64,000 bases of DNA from Blepharisma japonicum (GCA_949751835.1 CATKHK010000088.1:112468-176467), one strand, 5' to 3'. Numbered from the stretch's first letter, positions 20,631 to 30,846 are shown. Numbers and translations are program-made. The notes: generated by a model not told the origin, from the letters alone.

Positions 20631-20873
20631 TTAAATATCTGGCTCTCCATAGGCAGGGATTAGAGGAGGTCTAAATGTTGGATCAATCTTCTGGATTTCA
20701 TCAATTGTGATTACAAGTTTTTTATTTCTTGCTTTTCCGCCTTCAGTCTTTCTCAGCTTTACCATTTGTGTAAGTTCAGCATTTGAGTACGGTCTGTCTT
20801 GATGATTATATGACCATACCGAAAGTCCTACTCCTAAAAAACTAACTATCGAACCAATGGCTGCAAAAATCAT
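20631..20873 (-). CDS. Small single-pass membrane protein
   Basis: 80 residues. A hydrophobic N-terminal segment (2-20, IFAAIGSIVSFLGVGLSVW) is followed by a soluble basic stretch and a Pro-rich end (RPPLIPAYGEPDI). The layout suggests a mitochondrial or ER membrane anchor; no family is recognised. Its start codon lies 15 bp from that of the divergent gene at 20889, so the two share whatever promoter exists. Confidence 0.65.
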   Translation of the reverse strand: MIFAAIGSIVSFLGVGLSVWSYNHQDRPYSNAELTQMVKLRKTEGGKARNKKLVITIDEIQKIDPTFRPPLIPAYGEPDI

Positions 20874-20888
20874 TTACAATTAAATATT

Positions 20889-21353
20889 ATGGGTGTCATG
20901 GATGAAGAATACTTCTATAAGGAGAAGACAGAGCTTTCCCCAGAAGCTCAAAAAGATGCAGACCTCATCTGTGATAACTTGCGTATGAAATTTGTCAAAG
21001 ACTGGGTGCTTAACAAGAATTTAGACACCTATAAAACAGATGCTGAAAGAGATTGGGCTTATATCGTAAAGAGGGAATACAGATTCGCAGTGCTTTTGAG
21101 ATCATTTTTTGATGGAATGTTCATAGGAAATCTTATGCAGCTAGGCTTGAGCTGGAGCCGCAAACGGCTTGTATTTTCTCCTCTTTTTGTTGCATGGCCT
21201 GCTGTTTATTATTGGCAAATCGGAAAAAGATTCAATCAGCATAATAGAAGATTTTTTGAAATGCTAAATGTGGGGACAGAGTTTGAGCTTGGAGCTGAAA
21301 GAAACCGAGTTTTAGAAGAGTGCAATCGTATTGCACGCAGAGCAGACTTTTAA
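20889..21353 (+). CDS. Small putative membrane protein, unknown
   Basis: 154 residues. An acidic N-terminal part (MGVMDEEYFYKEKTELSPEA) precedes two moderately hydrophobic stretches around 72-88 and 95-113 (RLVFSPLFVAWPAVYYW), suggesting a hairpin in a membrane; the C-terminus is basic and helical. Possibly a mitochondrial inner-membrane accessory protein given the neighbours, but this is inference. An alternative start is Met4 at 20898. Confidence 0.65.
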   Translation: MGVMDEEYFYKEKTELSPEAQKDADLICDNLRMKFVKDWVLNKNLDTYKTDAERDWAYIVKREYRFAVLLRSFFDGMFIGNLMQLGLSWSRKRLVFSPLFVAWPAVYYWQIGKRFNQHNRRFFEMLNVGTEFELGAERNRVLEECNRIARRADF

Positions 21354-21546
21354 AAATCTAACTAGAGTTGGATAATTAGATGTAAATATAAGGATTTCAG
21401 AGAATTTGGCAATTTTATTATATATAACTGAGAAGCAGCTTTCGTGGGAATAAAGTTATATTGTGCCAAGAAAATTTAGAAAAGTTAATCATTAGATTTT
21501 GAGGAATTACTTTTAAATTATAATTATTTTAATCATTTTTACTAAA

Positions 21547-21906
21547 ATGGGAGATTACGAAGTTTCTGAAGGGATAGGTGAGGGAGAAGAAGAGGAAGAA
21601 GAAGAAACTCCAAAAACTCCAGAAGAAATATTAGATCGCAAGATAGAAACATATAGAGCTGAGGATATCGTAAAATTAAACCTTGCTGCACAATCTTTAT
21701 TAAAAGAACAAAAAGAGGCCCTTAAAAAACCTCAAGACTTTGACTGGGAACCTTTTCAAAGAATTGGGGAGTATCAAGAAAGGTTAAAAGGCATTGCTAA
21801 AAGAATGCAAGCAGCAACTGCAAGAAGTAACGCTATTAAAGACAGAATGCAAAGAGCTTTAAAGGCAATTGAAGGAAAAACAAATATGAATTTAAATGAA
21901 AGCTAA
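21547..21906 (+). CDS. Short acidic/coiled-coil protein
   Basis: 119 residues. An N-terminal acidic run (GEGEEEEEEETPKTPEE) is followed by a predicted helix (about 30-110) with heptad-like Leu/Ile spacing and a basic C-terminal half (RMQAATARSNAIKDRMQRAL). The size and helix pattern are reminiscent of BLOC-1/BORC small subunits such as KXD1, but no diagnostic motif is present, so function is left open. No intron or TGA. Confidence 0.65.
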   Translation: MGDYEVSEGIGEGEEEEEEETPKTPEEILDRKIETYRAEDIVKLNLAAQSLLKEQKEALKKPQDFDWEPFQRIGEYQERLKGIAKRMQAATARSNAIKDRMQRALKAIEGKTNMNLNES

Positions 21907-22251
21907 GAGTGTAATAAAACTGAAAAATAAATCAGGATATGCATAAATGTGCCAACTTAAAAGTAAAAAAAAATACTAAGCATGAGTAAGTTTTACATAT
22001 AATTATATAACCATTATTATTTTATAAGTTGAGTATATATGATAATTCTTATTATTGCTCTCTGCCACTTTTTATGTTTTTTTGTTGAATTATTTAACTT
22101 AAACAAATAACTATAAAAGCCATTTTAAAATTCGGAACATTTTTACCTAAAAGGCTCATTTTATCTGGCTGTTTCTGTTTTTAGTTTTAAGTCGTTGTTT
22201 TAAGTAATAAATATGAAATTCTCTCCAAAATTATGAATATAATAAAGCGAC
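21907..22251. other. Intergenic region
   Basis: 345 bp of AT-rich sequence between two plus-strand genes. A TCTGGCTGTTTCTGTTTTTA phrase near 22164 superficially resembles the left-arm element but lacks its TACAAAATTT half. No gene seen. Confidence 0.4.
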
Positions 22252-22692
22252 ATGGAATACAGTACAAACAGTCTAATAGTCACTGGAAGTTCAGTAATTG
22301 CTCTTTTACTTTTAATGTAGGTGTTATTTAGCTTTCTTTTTCTTTACTTCTACTGTAGGAGGTATTATTTAAGATTAAATGAACTTAGAAGACAAGCTGC
22401 CGCTGAGCGAGCTGGTCAAAATTTCAGTAATAATGGTTCAGTAATGGGCGAGTTATCAATTCAAATCACAGACTCAGAGCTCAACAAAATTATGCCAACG
22501 AGGTTTTTCCCACCAAAACAGAATTTCAAAGGAGAGCCAGCTTGCTCTATTTGCTTAGTGGATTTTAAAACCGGAGAAGCCTTGAGGTTTACAAAATGCA
22601 AACACATTTTTCATGTTTCTTGCATTGATGAGTGGATTATTACGTCAAGAAAGAAAAAATGCCCAAACTGCAATACGATAATAGTAAAATAA
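22252..22692 (+). CDS. RING-H2 E3 ubiquitin ligase with one membrane anchor
   Basis: 141 residues after removing a 15-nt intron at 22317-22331. An N-terminal hydrophobic segment spans the splice junction (about 10-33, LIVTGSSVIALLLLIFLFLY), followed by a helix and a C-terminal RING-H2 finger at about 96-137: C-S-I-C, then TKCKHIFHVSCIDEW and CPNCN, giving the C2-x-H-x2-H-C3 ligand order. This matches small ATL-type membrane E3 ligases. Without the intron, the first exon would end at a TAG and the anchor would be split, so the intron is well supported. Confidence 0.88.
22317..22331 (+). other. 15-nt intron
   Basis: GTAGGTGTTATTTAG. Removal joins LLLL-I-FLFLY across a split Ile codon and removes an in-frame TAG. 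Confidence 0.85.
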
Positions 22693-22895
22693 CTAAAAAA
22701 TTTTTACTTTTAAATAAATTCGTATAGATGATCAAGTACAATAATTTTTAATTTTTCTTTCTTATTTATAAATTAGCTTATATTAATCATTAAACTTCAT
22801 TCAAATATTTCCGATATCATCATTAATTTCTGCCATTCTTTATATAAAACAACTTCCATTTTTTATCAAAAATCTTTAACAGTCATAATTTTAAA

Positions 22896-24035
22896 ATGAA
22901 AACTTTAATCGCTCTCCTAGTTTTTGGCTTGATCCAAGCAGTCAAAATCAAAAACTCGTCACAAGTTTTGCCAAAACTATTAATGACGCAAGTCCAAGAC
23001 ACAGGCCCTCTATCCCATGCATATGAAATCTTGGATAGATTATTAGAAGAAATTCATTCAGAACAAAACGAGCATGATGGAATGTATGAGCAGCAAGTCA
23101 AAAAATGTGATGAAGAAATTGCATTTAGACAAAAGGAATTCGGAAATACTCATATTGTTTTATCCCAAATCAAGTCTTCACAAAATGTATGTGAATCATC
23201 GTTAGAAATTTTTAACAGAAAATTAACAGCCAATTTAAATGACCAAGAATCTATAAACGGCCATAAAGATACTGCAGGAGAGGCTAAAAAACACATTGAC
23301 TTGGCTTATAAAACTAAAGCATACGACCACAATCAATTAGTTGATTCTATAGAAGACTGCATTAATGCAATAGAAGCCTTAAAAGTGTCTCCAGCTGCAT
23401 TTGCAGAGCTCCCAGAAAAAGCATCATCTTTGATTGTAGCAAGCTCGAAGCTAAAGAAAACCTCCCAAGTGGCTCCTGTTATATCAGCACTTGTAGAGCT
23501 TTCTCAAGTCTCACAAGGAGACAAAGTCCCACTTGAAAGGATTATTCGTCTTTTGCAAGATCTCAAGGTCAGCTCAAATGAGTCAAAAGTTGATTTTGAT
23601 AAAATCGCTGAAAAATCTTCTGAGCTGTTTAACGATTTATATGAAAAACTAGGCTCAGAGTTAGAAAAATTGAAAAATGAAGAAATAAAAATAAGAGACC
23701 AGATCTCCCAACACCAAAGCTGCATAACCTCTCAAAGCAGTTTAATAGAAAAAGCTTCAGATAAAGACAGCAGACATTCAAGTATATTGAATTCTGTTCA
23801 AAAACTCTGTGAAAACTGGAAATCCCAGCATGAGTCTCAATCAGAAAACAGAAAAAAAGAAATCGACACGATTGAAGGTATTAAAAACGTCCTCCAAAGA
23901 AGATATGGAGACTACAAGCTAAGCTCAGTTGACAGAGCTGATAAATATAAAGAAGACTGGGATAGATACACAAATGTCTATGTGTATCAAAACCAATGGA
24001 AATATCAGCACCATCAACGTGATTTTGAAGGCTAA
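22896..24035 (+). CDS. Secreted coiled-coil protein resembling extrusome/trichocyst matrix proteins
   Basis: 379 residues with a clear signal peptide (MKTLIALLVFGLIQA) and an almost wholly helical, Lys/Glu/Ser-rich body with few Cys. The C-terminal region, with a Cys-containing helix (VQKLCENWKSQHESQSENRK) followed by EIDTIEGIKNVLQRRYGDY, resembles the helical repeats of ciliate dense-core granule proteins (Paramecium TMP, Tetrahymena Grl), which also have about this length. The assignment is by pattern, not alignment. It would be a cargo of cortical or pigment granules. The stop is 28 bp from the convergent NDUFA8 gene. Confidence 0.6.
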   Translation: MKTLIALLVFGLIQAVKIKNSSQVLPKLLMTQVQDTGPLSHAYEILDRLLEEIHSEQNEHDGMYEQQVKKCDEEIAFRQKEFGNTHIVLSQIKSSQNVCESSLEIFNRKLTANLNDQESINGHKDTAGEAKKHIDLAYKTKAYDHNQLVDSIEDCINAIEALKVSPAAFAELPEKASSLIVASSKLKKTSQVAPVISALVELSQVSQGDKVPLERIIRLLQDLKVSSNESKVDFDKIAEKSSELFNDLYEKLGSELEKLKNEEIKIRDQISQHQSCITSQSSLIEKASDKDSRHSSILNSVQKLCENWKSQHESQSENRKKEIDTIEGIKNVLQRRYGDYKLSSVDRADKYKEDWDRYTNVYVYQNQWKYQHHQRDFEG

Positions 24036-24063
24036 TTTTTTAAATATTTTTAGTAAATTTGTG

Positions 24064-24432
24064 TTATTCTTCTCGTTTAAATGCTTGATCAAAAAACCTA
24101 AAATTCTCTTGTGCGGGATGTGGGCATAATTCATAGGCTTCTACTTCTTTATTGCATGTAGTTAGTCTAATAAACTCACTTTGTGCAGTCTTTACACATT
24201 GAAAAGCTTGGCTGTATTCTTCTTGGCATGAGGGTGGGATTTTTCTTATTTCTTCGAAACAGTCAATTAATGTTTGTGCTTGAAATTTGCAAAGTCCTGG
24301 ATCAATTGTTTTGCCAAATGGAGAAGCTCTACAGAGGTTGAAGGATTTTCTGATATTTCCACATGCAGTATTAGCTTTTATTGAGTGAAGTAGCATTTCG
24401 ATTTTTTCATCATCTGTCCATTTCTCACCCAT
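24064..24432 (-). CDS. NDUFA8: Complex I subunit NDUFA8-like (double CHCH protein)
   Basis: 122 residues with four perfect C-x9-C pairs: CGNIRKSFNLC, CKFQAQTLIDC, CQEEYSQAFQC and CNKEVEAYELC, that is, two twin-CX9C (CHCH) domains in tandem. Among mitochondrial intermembrane-space proteins, two CHCH domains in a protein of this size is the hallmark of NDUFA8 (PGIV), an accessory subunit of NADH dehydrogenase imported by the Mia40 disulfide relay. No targeting presequence, as expected for that route. The gene is intact, without intron or TGA. Confidence 0.8.
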   Translation of the reverse strand: MGEKWTDDEKIEMLLHSIKANTACGNIRKSFNLCRASPFGKTIDPGLCKFQAQTLIDCFEEIRKIPPSCQEEYSQAFQCVKTAQSEFIRLTTCNKEVEAYELCPHPAQENFRFFDQAFKREE

Positions 24433-24553
24433 TTAAAGAAGATATATAAACTTATTCTAATAAGGAAACCATACCCTAATTTATAATAAATTTTACTATC
24501 TTCCTCCAGAATATTGATCATTAAATTATTTTCTATAAGTAAGAATAATATTT

Positions 24554-26485
24554 TTATGCTATGGTTTCTACCACCCACAAGTCATTATCATCTCTGCTCT
24601 CATAGCCTGTCACTTCTTGCTGCCCAGACTGCGTCAAATGCCCTCCATGTGAGTGCAAAGCATGCTGAGTGTTAATATGAATTAATCGAATTCTCATATT
24701 GGAAATCCAAGCCACTTTACCTTGAACGCCTTGAATTTCAACCTTTCAGTAATCATTGCTGTCCCCTTTGCCGAAATCGCCATAACATGTTACTTCTTGT
24801 TGGTGGGATGAAGGAGATAGGACGCCTGCATGTGAATGGAGATTTCTTTTAGTCGTTAAATGCTGCAAAATGATACATGAAGTATTATTTATTTCAGCAC
24901 CAACTCGGAGTTTGCCTCCTTGTATCTTTTCACCTTTTTTTAATGGAACTCCTTTAATTATTCACCAGTCATTATCGTCACGGTTTCCATAGCAGGTGAC
25001 TTCTTGCTGTTTTGAGCCTCCATGATAATTAATAGGGTGGGAGTGAAGAACATGACCGGTATTTAAATGACGGAGCTTGATAGGAACTTCATATCTCACT
25101 CCTGTAGGTATCATTTCGTGATAAACATTGGTAGCTTCAGAATTGTTGCTGTTTTGAGGGATTTCAGAGTCTATTTGATTGATATTAGGATCTGCTTGAG
25201 CTGGCTCAGGCACTGGCACTTTAGATTCTTCGAAATATTGAATTTTACTTGGATCAGGCCTCTGAGCAGTTTCTTCTTCAGCTACTACTAGTTCATCTTC
25301 TTCTATTTTAGGGGAACTTTTCACTCTTTGTAGCTCTTCTCTCAATTCATTAATTTCTTGTTGTTCTTTGTCCCTTTTTGCACGCCTGTGTTCTACCTTT
25401 TTTTGTAGGTTGTCTAATTCTTCTTGCAAGGCTTGAAACTCTTTTCCATAGTTTTCATCATTTTCAGCTATTTTTTGACTCAATTCATTAATGTTTTGTG
25501 TCAATTTATTGTTTAGAGCTTCTTCTTTTTCTCGTTTCAGTCAATCAATTTCTTCTTGAATTGAAACTATTTCATTTTCAAGACTAGATTTAGTCGAATT
25601 ATGGAGATTTTGCTGTGCCAAAGTTTCTTGTAAAATATTAGCTAAACTTTCCCTTTTTTCATGAGTTTCATTGGTCTCATTAATTAGCATGGTTAGTCTT
25701 TCAATTTCTTTATCCAGTGAAAGATCAGTCTCAATTTCTTCTTGTTTAATTTCTAGAGAACTAATTGTCTGCTCCAAACCTTGATTTTCGTCTGATTTTT
25801 CATCTCCCAGCCTTTTTAACTCTTCATTTTCAGCTATTTCATCTTTTACTGATTGCAATTCTGTGGTTCCACTCTCATTACTCGCTAAAACCCCACTAAT
25901 CTCATTTTTTAATTCCTCTTTCCTCTTATTCTCCTCCTCCCTTTCTTTAATCTTTTCTTCTAAATTTTGTATATTTTTTTCTTTTTCAACTACTTCTTGT
26001 TCAAGCCTATAAAACGTATTATTTAATTCGGTTAGCAACCCCTCCACATCACCAAGATTTTCAATATTTTCTTGCAACTCCAATTCATTTTGGATTATAG
26101 TGTTAATTTCTTCTGATATTTCTTTGTATTGGTTTGAAATCGTTTCTTTTTCATTTTCGGCTTCTTTTAGATCATTGGATAAATGCTTAAGCTCCTTTTT
26201 TGTGGTTTTGTATTCAGCTTCTAAGCCATGGAGCTGAGATCTCACAATGTCAGCTTTGGGATCGAGGTTTTTGAGTTGAATTTCCATTCTTGACTTTTCA
26301 GCCATTAGGTCTTGATTTTCGTCATTAAGATTTTTTATGGTTTTAGATTTTTCAGCTTCATGCTTTTCATGCTCTTTTTTAGCTTCATCGATTTCTTGCT
26401 GGAATTTTAGCCTTTGGCTTTTAACAAGATCAACTTGGCAATTTAGTCCTGCGAGAATGCTTCGTTTGCTCTCTCCACAGCCCAT
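24554..26485 (-). CDS. Putatively N-myristoylated coiled-coil protein with C-terminal triple MIR domain
   Basis: 643 residues, no intron; three TGA codons read as Trp (EEIDWLKRE, DDNDWWII, NDYWKVE) join segments that otherwise look like separate frames. The start MGCGESKR fits an N-myristoylation/palmitoylation signal and is preferred over an upstream TTG. Residues about 20-400 are a long coiled coil rich in Glu/Lys/Asn/Leu. From about 460 to the end are three MIR repeats, each with an L-x-H-[LI]-x-T-x3-x-LHSH strand and a QQEVT-x-Y...ND[WYL]W strand, as in SDF2 and the protein O-mannosyltransferases. MIR domains are normally lumenal; here nothing suggests secretion. Divergently arranged with another MGC-starting coiled-coil gene at 26856. 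Confidence 0.85.
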
Positions 26486-26855
26486 ATTTATGGCGTTTAG
26501 AGATTGTTTAGCTATATCTAAGATTGGCAATAAAATATGTTTTAACTTAAATTTGTATTTTTATTTCTATTTTAGAAACCAACTTTATTTATAAAAAGTA
26601 AGATATTTCTATGACTTTGTCAAAATTAAGCAGACTTAGGTATTGGAAAGTTATTTCAAATTTTATTTATTTATCATAAATAAAATTACTTATCACAATT
26701 CTAGAATATATATTTTTTAATCCAAAAGAAATCCGAATATAAAGATATTTATTCAAGCGAAAAAAATTATTCATATTTCTGATTTGTTATAAAATATTAT
26801 TCCTACTTATAAAATAACGATATTTCAGATTTGTAGTATAAATTCTTCTAAGAAA
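26486..26855. other. Divergent promoter region
   Basis: 370 bp of AT-rich sequence between two head-to-head genes whose products both begin MGC and continue as coiled coils. It presumably contains both promoters; no specific motif recognised. Confidence 0.4.
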
Positions 26856-28658
26856 ATGGGCTGCAACCATTCACAGGGTGAACTAATAAATCAAGCCTTA
26901 AGTGAGCGAGATAAATTTAAAAGACAAGAGGCTGAAGCAGTTGCTCAGGCCTCAAAATATGAAAAAGAGTTGTCAAGTCTGAAGCAGCAACTAGATTTTG
27001 AAAAATCGGAGTCAAAAATAATCCTGATGAAAAAAGAGGAATCTGAGAAAAAAATAGCCGCGATAGAAAACAAGAATTTTGAGCTTGAAAAACAGTTGAT
27101 AAAACTAAAAACTGAACTTAACGAGTTTCAATCACAAAATCACAAATTCTTAAGCGAGCTTGAAGCTTTTAGAAGATTCAAATTAAGTACAGCTACAAAA
27201 ACTGTTATAAGATACTATAAATATTGGAGGCAATTGAATTTTAATTGAGCAATTGAGCAATGAAGAGATATCCCAGCTAATCTTGCAGCAGAAGATTTTA
27301 ATAGTGACGATTTAAATATCACCGAAGACAGCACCATAAGTACCTTAAGCCAAGAAGACTACAAAGAAGCCGCCTTAGACTTCATCCAAAAAGATTATCA
27401 AAATAAATTAGCATCTAGCACCCTGATGAAGGAATATAACTTGCATAAAGTCCCAATTCAAAAGCAAATGTCAATCAGCTCGCTTTACAGATCTTGTGAA
27501 ACAATGATGGATAAAAAATACGAAAATGATATAAATGATTTAGCAGGCAGAAGAAAACCGGCTGATATTGGCTCATATATGGTTGATTATTTAATTCGGA
27601 ATTTTGGAATTAAAAAAATAGCTTATAAAACATTAAGCGAGCTTATCCCAACACTGCAACATTATTGTAAGCAGCACAACCATTATTCAATATTAATGTG
27701 CCGGCTTCTGCATATTTACCATAGTGAACCAATTTCGCTATCATTAGGAATTTTTATTACAAAAATGAGGGTTGAGTTTAATAATTTATCAAAAAATGTT
27801 GGACTTATTAAAGGCTCAAATAAACTTCTAGGAGGCAACGCATTTATAATTGATTTGTTTGGGCTGATAAATAATATATTTGAAACAAATAAAGAAGTTA
27901 GGACAGCTATTTTGTCTTTATTAAAGCCTGAGCATGTAAATAAAGAGGATTTCTTTTTATTTCATTTGTGTAACAAAATAGTAAGACAAGGAATGACACC
28001 TGATGGAGCATTTGACACACTAAGTAATTTATCTGATTTACCTGAAACTTCTAATTTCTTTTCTAATGTGAAGTCAATTCTTGACTTAAAGGTATTTTTA
28101 GATGACGATAAAATTTTCCGCTCTATTTTTGACCCGAAAAATCTCGGATTTATATCAAAAGAAAATTTTATTAGTAAAATAAATTTCCAAACATACTATT
28201 CCAATTGCAAAAATAATGCTTATGTGATATCCAGATGCAAATTTTTGACTACTTTATTAGAAGTTTATAACGTATATTATGGCAAAGCTGTCTCAAATTT
28301 GATTAAAATATATAACCAAGGCAGTATCAATTTAAATCAATCAGAATATGAACAAGCAGCACTAAAAGCTGAGCCAAACCTAAACAGTGACCAACTAGAA
28401 CGCCTCTACGAAGAAGCACTTTCTCTCCAAAATAATGAAGGACTAATAAGCTGCAATTCATTTTGCACAAGTCTCACAAACTACGGTATCGGTCATAGAG
28501 GTATCAAAGAATTCGGTAAGTTCTATATAGCGGTTCCCGAACTTTGGAATATCAGTGAAAAACTTAGATCCGACGTAAGCTATTTATTCCTCGAAGAAAG
28601 CGCTGCATTATTATCATTAGAAAATTCTACTAAAGAGATCAATAAATCAAGAAATTAA
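26856..28658 (+). CDS. Putatively N-myristoylated coiled-coil protein, unknown
   Basis: 600 residues. MGCNHSQGE is a likely myristoylation/palmitoylation signal. Residues about 10-115 are coiled coil (KRQEAEAVAQASKYEKELSS). Two in-frame TGA (FNWAIEQWRD, codons 132 and 136) connect this to a globular region of some 450 residues containing IRNFGIKKIAYKTLSELIPT and, later, DPKNLGFISKENFISKI, which looks like a degenerate EF-hand half. No full domain is recognised. The similar N-terminus to the divergent gene at 24554-26485 suggests a related membrane-tethered role; this is inference. Confidence 0.8.
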
Positions 28659-28708
28659 TTATACTGAAAATTATTTTCATTTGAAAATTAATTGGTAATA
28701 ATTTTAAT

Positions 28709-29167
28709 ATGTCCTTATACTTTGGCAAAGGTGCAAACAACATCACTTGCAGGACTGCAGAAATTTACACCCATAACAGGGTCACCCCATCCAAAACTCT
28801 TGCAGAAGCCCAAGTTAAGCATTTGAAGTTTTATAGAGACGCCTGCAGAAGGATGCCATATATTCTGAAAAATTCGACCATTACGAACCAAATCCACCCA
28901 ACTCAGGCCAAGCTAAACTTAGCTACATTCCTTAGACAGTCATTATTTGCTAGAAGTCCTAGAGTTATTGATGCTTTGACATGCAGAGGCTACGATTGGC
29001 TTCATTCTTCTATTTGGTGTTATAATCACCATCATAACTTTGTCCACATGATTATGAACCCTAAATTAGACGACAGAGGGTTCAATTACTTAGATGAGGC
29101 CAGATATGCCAATTCCAGCTCTTTCTTAAAGGACTTTTACAGTGGAAAAGGCGAAGCTAATTATTAA
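28709..29167 (+). CDS. NDUFA6: Complex I LYR-type subunit NDUFA6
   Basis: 152 residues. The pattern follows NDUFA6 (B14) along its length: an LYR-like helix (HLKFYRDACRRMPYIL), a second helix with FLRQSLFARSPRVIDALTCRG corresponding to the family's DPRVVDLLVIKG, and an end FLKDFYSGKGEANY like DFLSKFYVGHD in mammals. NDUFA6 binds acyl carrier protein on the matrix side of NADH dehydrogenase. The canonical L-Y-R triplet is F-Y-R here, which keeps the key Tyr-Arg. A short N-terminal extension may be the import signal. Confidence 0.82.
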   Translation: MSLYFGKGANNITCRTAEIYTHNRVTPSKTLAEAQVKHLKFYRDACRRMPYILKNSTITNQIHPTQAKLNLATFLRQSLFARSPRVIDALTCRGYDWLHSSIWCYNHHHNFVHMIMNPKLDDRGFNYLDEARYANSSSFLKDFYSGKGEANY

Positions 29168-29219
29168 ACAATTTCTTTAGAACACGATAGCTTTTAAAAT
29201 GGATATTTATTAATAAGAA

Positions 29220-30122
29220 ATGCATCCAAATCGAAATCTCGGGTTTTATCCTAACTCAAGAGACGAAAATTTAAACGGCAAGGTCCCTGCTTATGATCCT
29301 GATGGATATAGCAAAAATCTCAATCCTTCTGCTGATTTTTACAACCCTCAAGTATACAGACCTCCTCCTTCTAACTTTTACTTGTCAGCAAACGAGTTTG
29401 TGCCAAACTTTTATCGTTCTGAAGAAGAATTCCCAAAATTATCTCAGCCAAAATTGCCAAATTTTCAAGCAGAAGAATTTTATCCTCCTGGATTTTCGCA
29501 ATCTCAAGTGCAACCAAGAACTCTTAAAGCACCAAATCCAAATGCAGTTAGTTTTGTGCCACTTAATGTCCTACCAAGCCCACCTCCTCCTGTATCAACT
29601 CCTCCCCAACCAGCTCCTGATAGTGAAGAACTTACATTTGGGGTTAGAGGAATATTGTCCTTACAAAAGGATACCACAAGCGATTTGCATATGCTTGCTC
29701 GCGGAAGAGATTTGACAAAACTAGGGCTGAATATGAAATCCTCAGAAATTCTTGCTTCAACTCTCCCAAGCGTTTTTCAAGATGGGGAACTTGATGCTAC
29801 TGAGCAGCCAGAATTTTCACTGCCATCATGCTACTATATTAGCAAGCCAATCCTCAGGATGAAAATGTTTGGGATTTTTGAAATAAAAACGCTTTTCTAT
29901 ATTTTTTATAATATGCCTGGAGAAATGTTGCAGGCACTGTCAGCAGAAGAACTGTATAAAAGAGACTGGGTATATGACCCCAATGGACAGAAATGGTATT
30001 CGGGTTTTGGGAATAGTTGGAAAACTTTTGATGCAGGAAGCTGGGAGATTTTGCAGTGCAATTCTCCAAACACAACGTTTTTATCGAAAGATGATGTTAG
30101 AGTAAAGCGAACTGCAGCCTAG
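29220..30122 (+). CDS. NOT2: CCR4-NOT complex subunit NOT2
   Basis: 300 residues. The N-terminal half is Pro/Asn-rich and probably disordered (PSPPPPVSTPPQPAPDSEE around 119-137). From about 139, FGVRGILSLQKDTTSDLHML begins the segment preceding the NOT box, including RGRDLTKLGLNM, and the NOT2/3/5 box runs from about 205 to 297 with the family signature TLFYIFYNMPGEMLQALSAE and ELYKRDWVY. The LTKLGLN feature is specific to NOT2 rather than NOT3/5. The protein is a scaffold of the main cytoplasmic deadenylase complex. It is shorter than human CNOT2 (540). Confidence 0.92.
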   Translation: MHPNRNLGFYPNSRDENLNGKVPAYDPDGYSKNLNPSADFYNPQVYRPPPSNFYLSANEFVPNFYRSEEEFPKLSQPKLPNFQAEEFYPPGFSQSQVQPRTLKAPNPNAVSFVPLNVLPSPPPPVSTPPQPAPDSEELTFGVRGILSLQKDTTSDLHMLARGRDLTKLGLNMKSSEILASTLPSVFQDGELDATEQPEFSLPSCYYISKPILRMKMFGIFEIKTLFYIFYNMPGEMLQALSAEELYKRDWVYDPNGQKWYSGFGNSWKTFDAGSWEILQCNSPNTTFLSKDDVRVKRTAA

Positions 30123-30567
30123 TGTATCTAATCCTCTTTAATTTATACAATCAATTAGAGACTAATTTGAATTAAAAATAAGGATATATTATTCATTTCT
30201 ACGGATATTTTATACTGATTTTTATGAAAACTATACATTTTAATAAGAAAAAATATGATTTATAATAATCATTAATAATTTGCTTTTATTTTGGATAAAC
30301 TATTAGAGATTTCAATTTTTTATGTACTTTGCCTAAATTCATTAATTGGTAATTAATTTAAAGAACTTCTTATCAAAAGCATTTATATATATTAATAATT
30401 TAACATTTAGCTATAAAATTAGATTATTTTTATAGTTTTCATATTATAACTCTAGAATTCCTCAATTTTTATTGAATCTGCTTTAATTTGCACTTCTCTA
30501 TCAGCTAGTATATTTTTAAAAAGTTATTTTCAAATAAATTTTAGTGATTCAATTAATAATAAAATAA
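30123..30567. other. AT-rich intergenic region
   Basis: 445 bp, strongly AT-rich, between NOT2 and a very short membrane-protein gene. Nothing recognised. Confidence 0.4.
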
Positions 30568-30741
30568 ATGCTTCCAGAAAGCCTCAGCCCTGAAGTCAGA
30601 TATTTTGTTTACCTCCTTCTATTAGTCCATGTGCTTTGTTTCGTAGCTTATTTATTCATGCTGAAGAAATCATTTAAAACCAGCCCACAAACCCAAGTTT
30701 CTGAAGAGATGAATAAAATTCTTAGCAAGAAAAAACAATAA
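30568..30741 (+). CDS. 57-residue single-pass membrane protein
   Basis: A short frame: ATG at 30568, TAA at 30739. MLPESLSPEV is followed by a strong hydrophobic segment (RYFVYLLLLVHVLCFVAYLF, about 11-30) and a Lys-rich tail ending NKILSKKKQ, a layout typical of tail- or signal-anchored ER proteins; the terminal KKK could act as a retrieval-type signal. Coding composition is clearly different from its AT-rich flanks. No family identified. Confidence 0.6.
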   Translation: MLPESLSPEVRYFVYLLLLVHVLCFVAYLFMLKKSFKTSPQTQVSEEMNKILSKKKQ

Positions 30742-30846
30742 GAAGCATATTTTTTCTTTAATTATTTCCTAAACAAATAATTACTTAAAAATAACTTTCC
30801 TTCATGCAGTTTTCTTAGATCTTAATAAACTAAACAAGCAAATACT

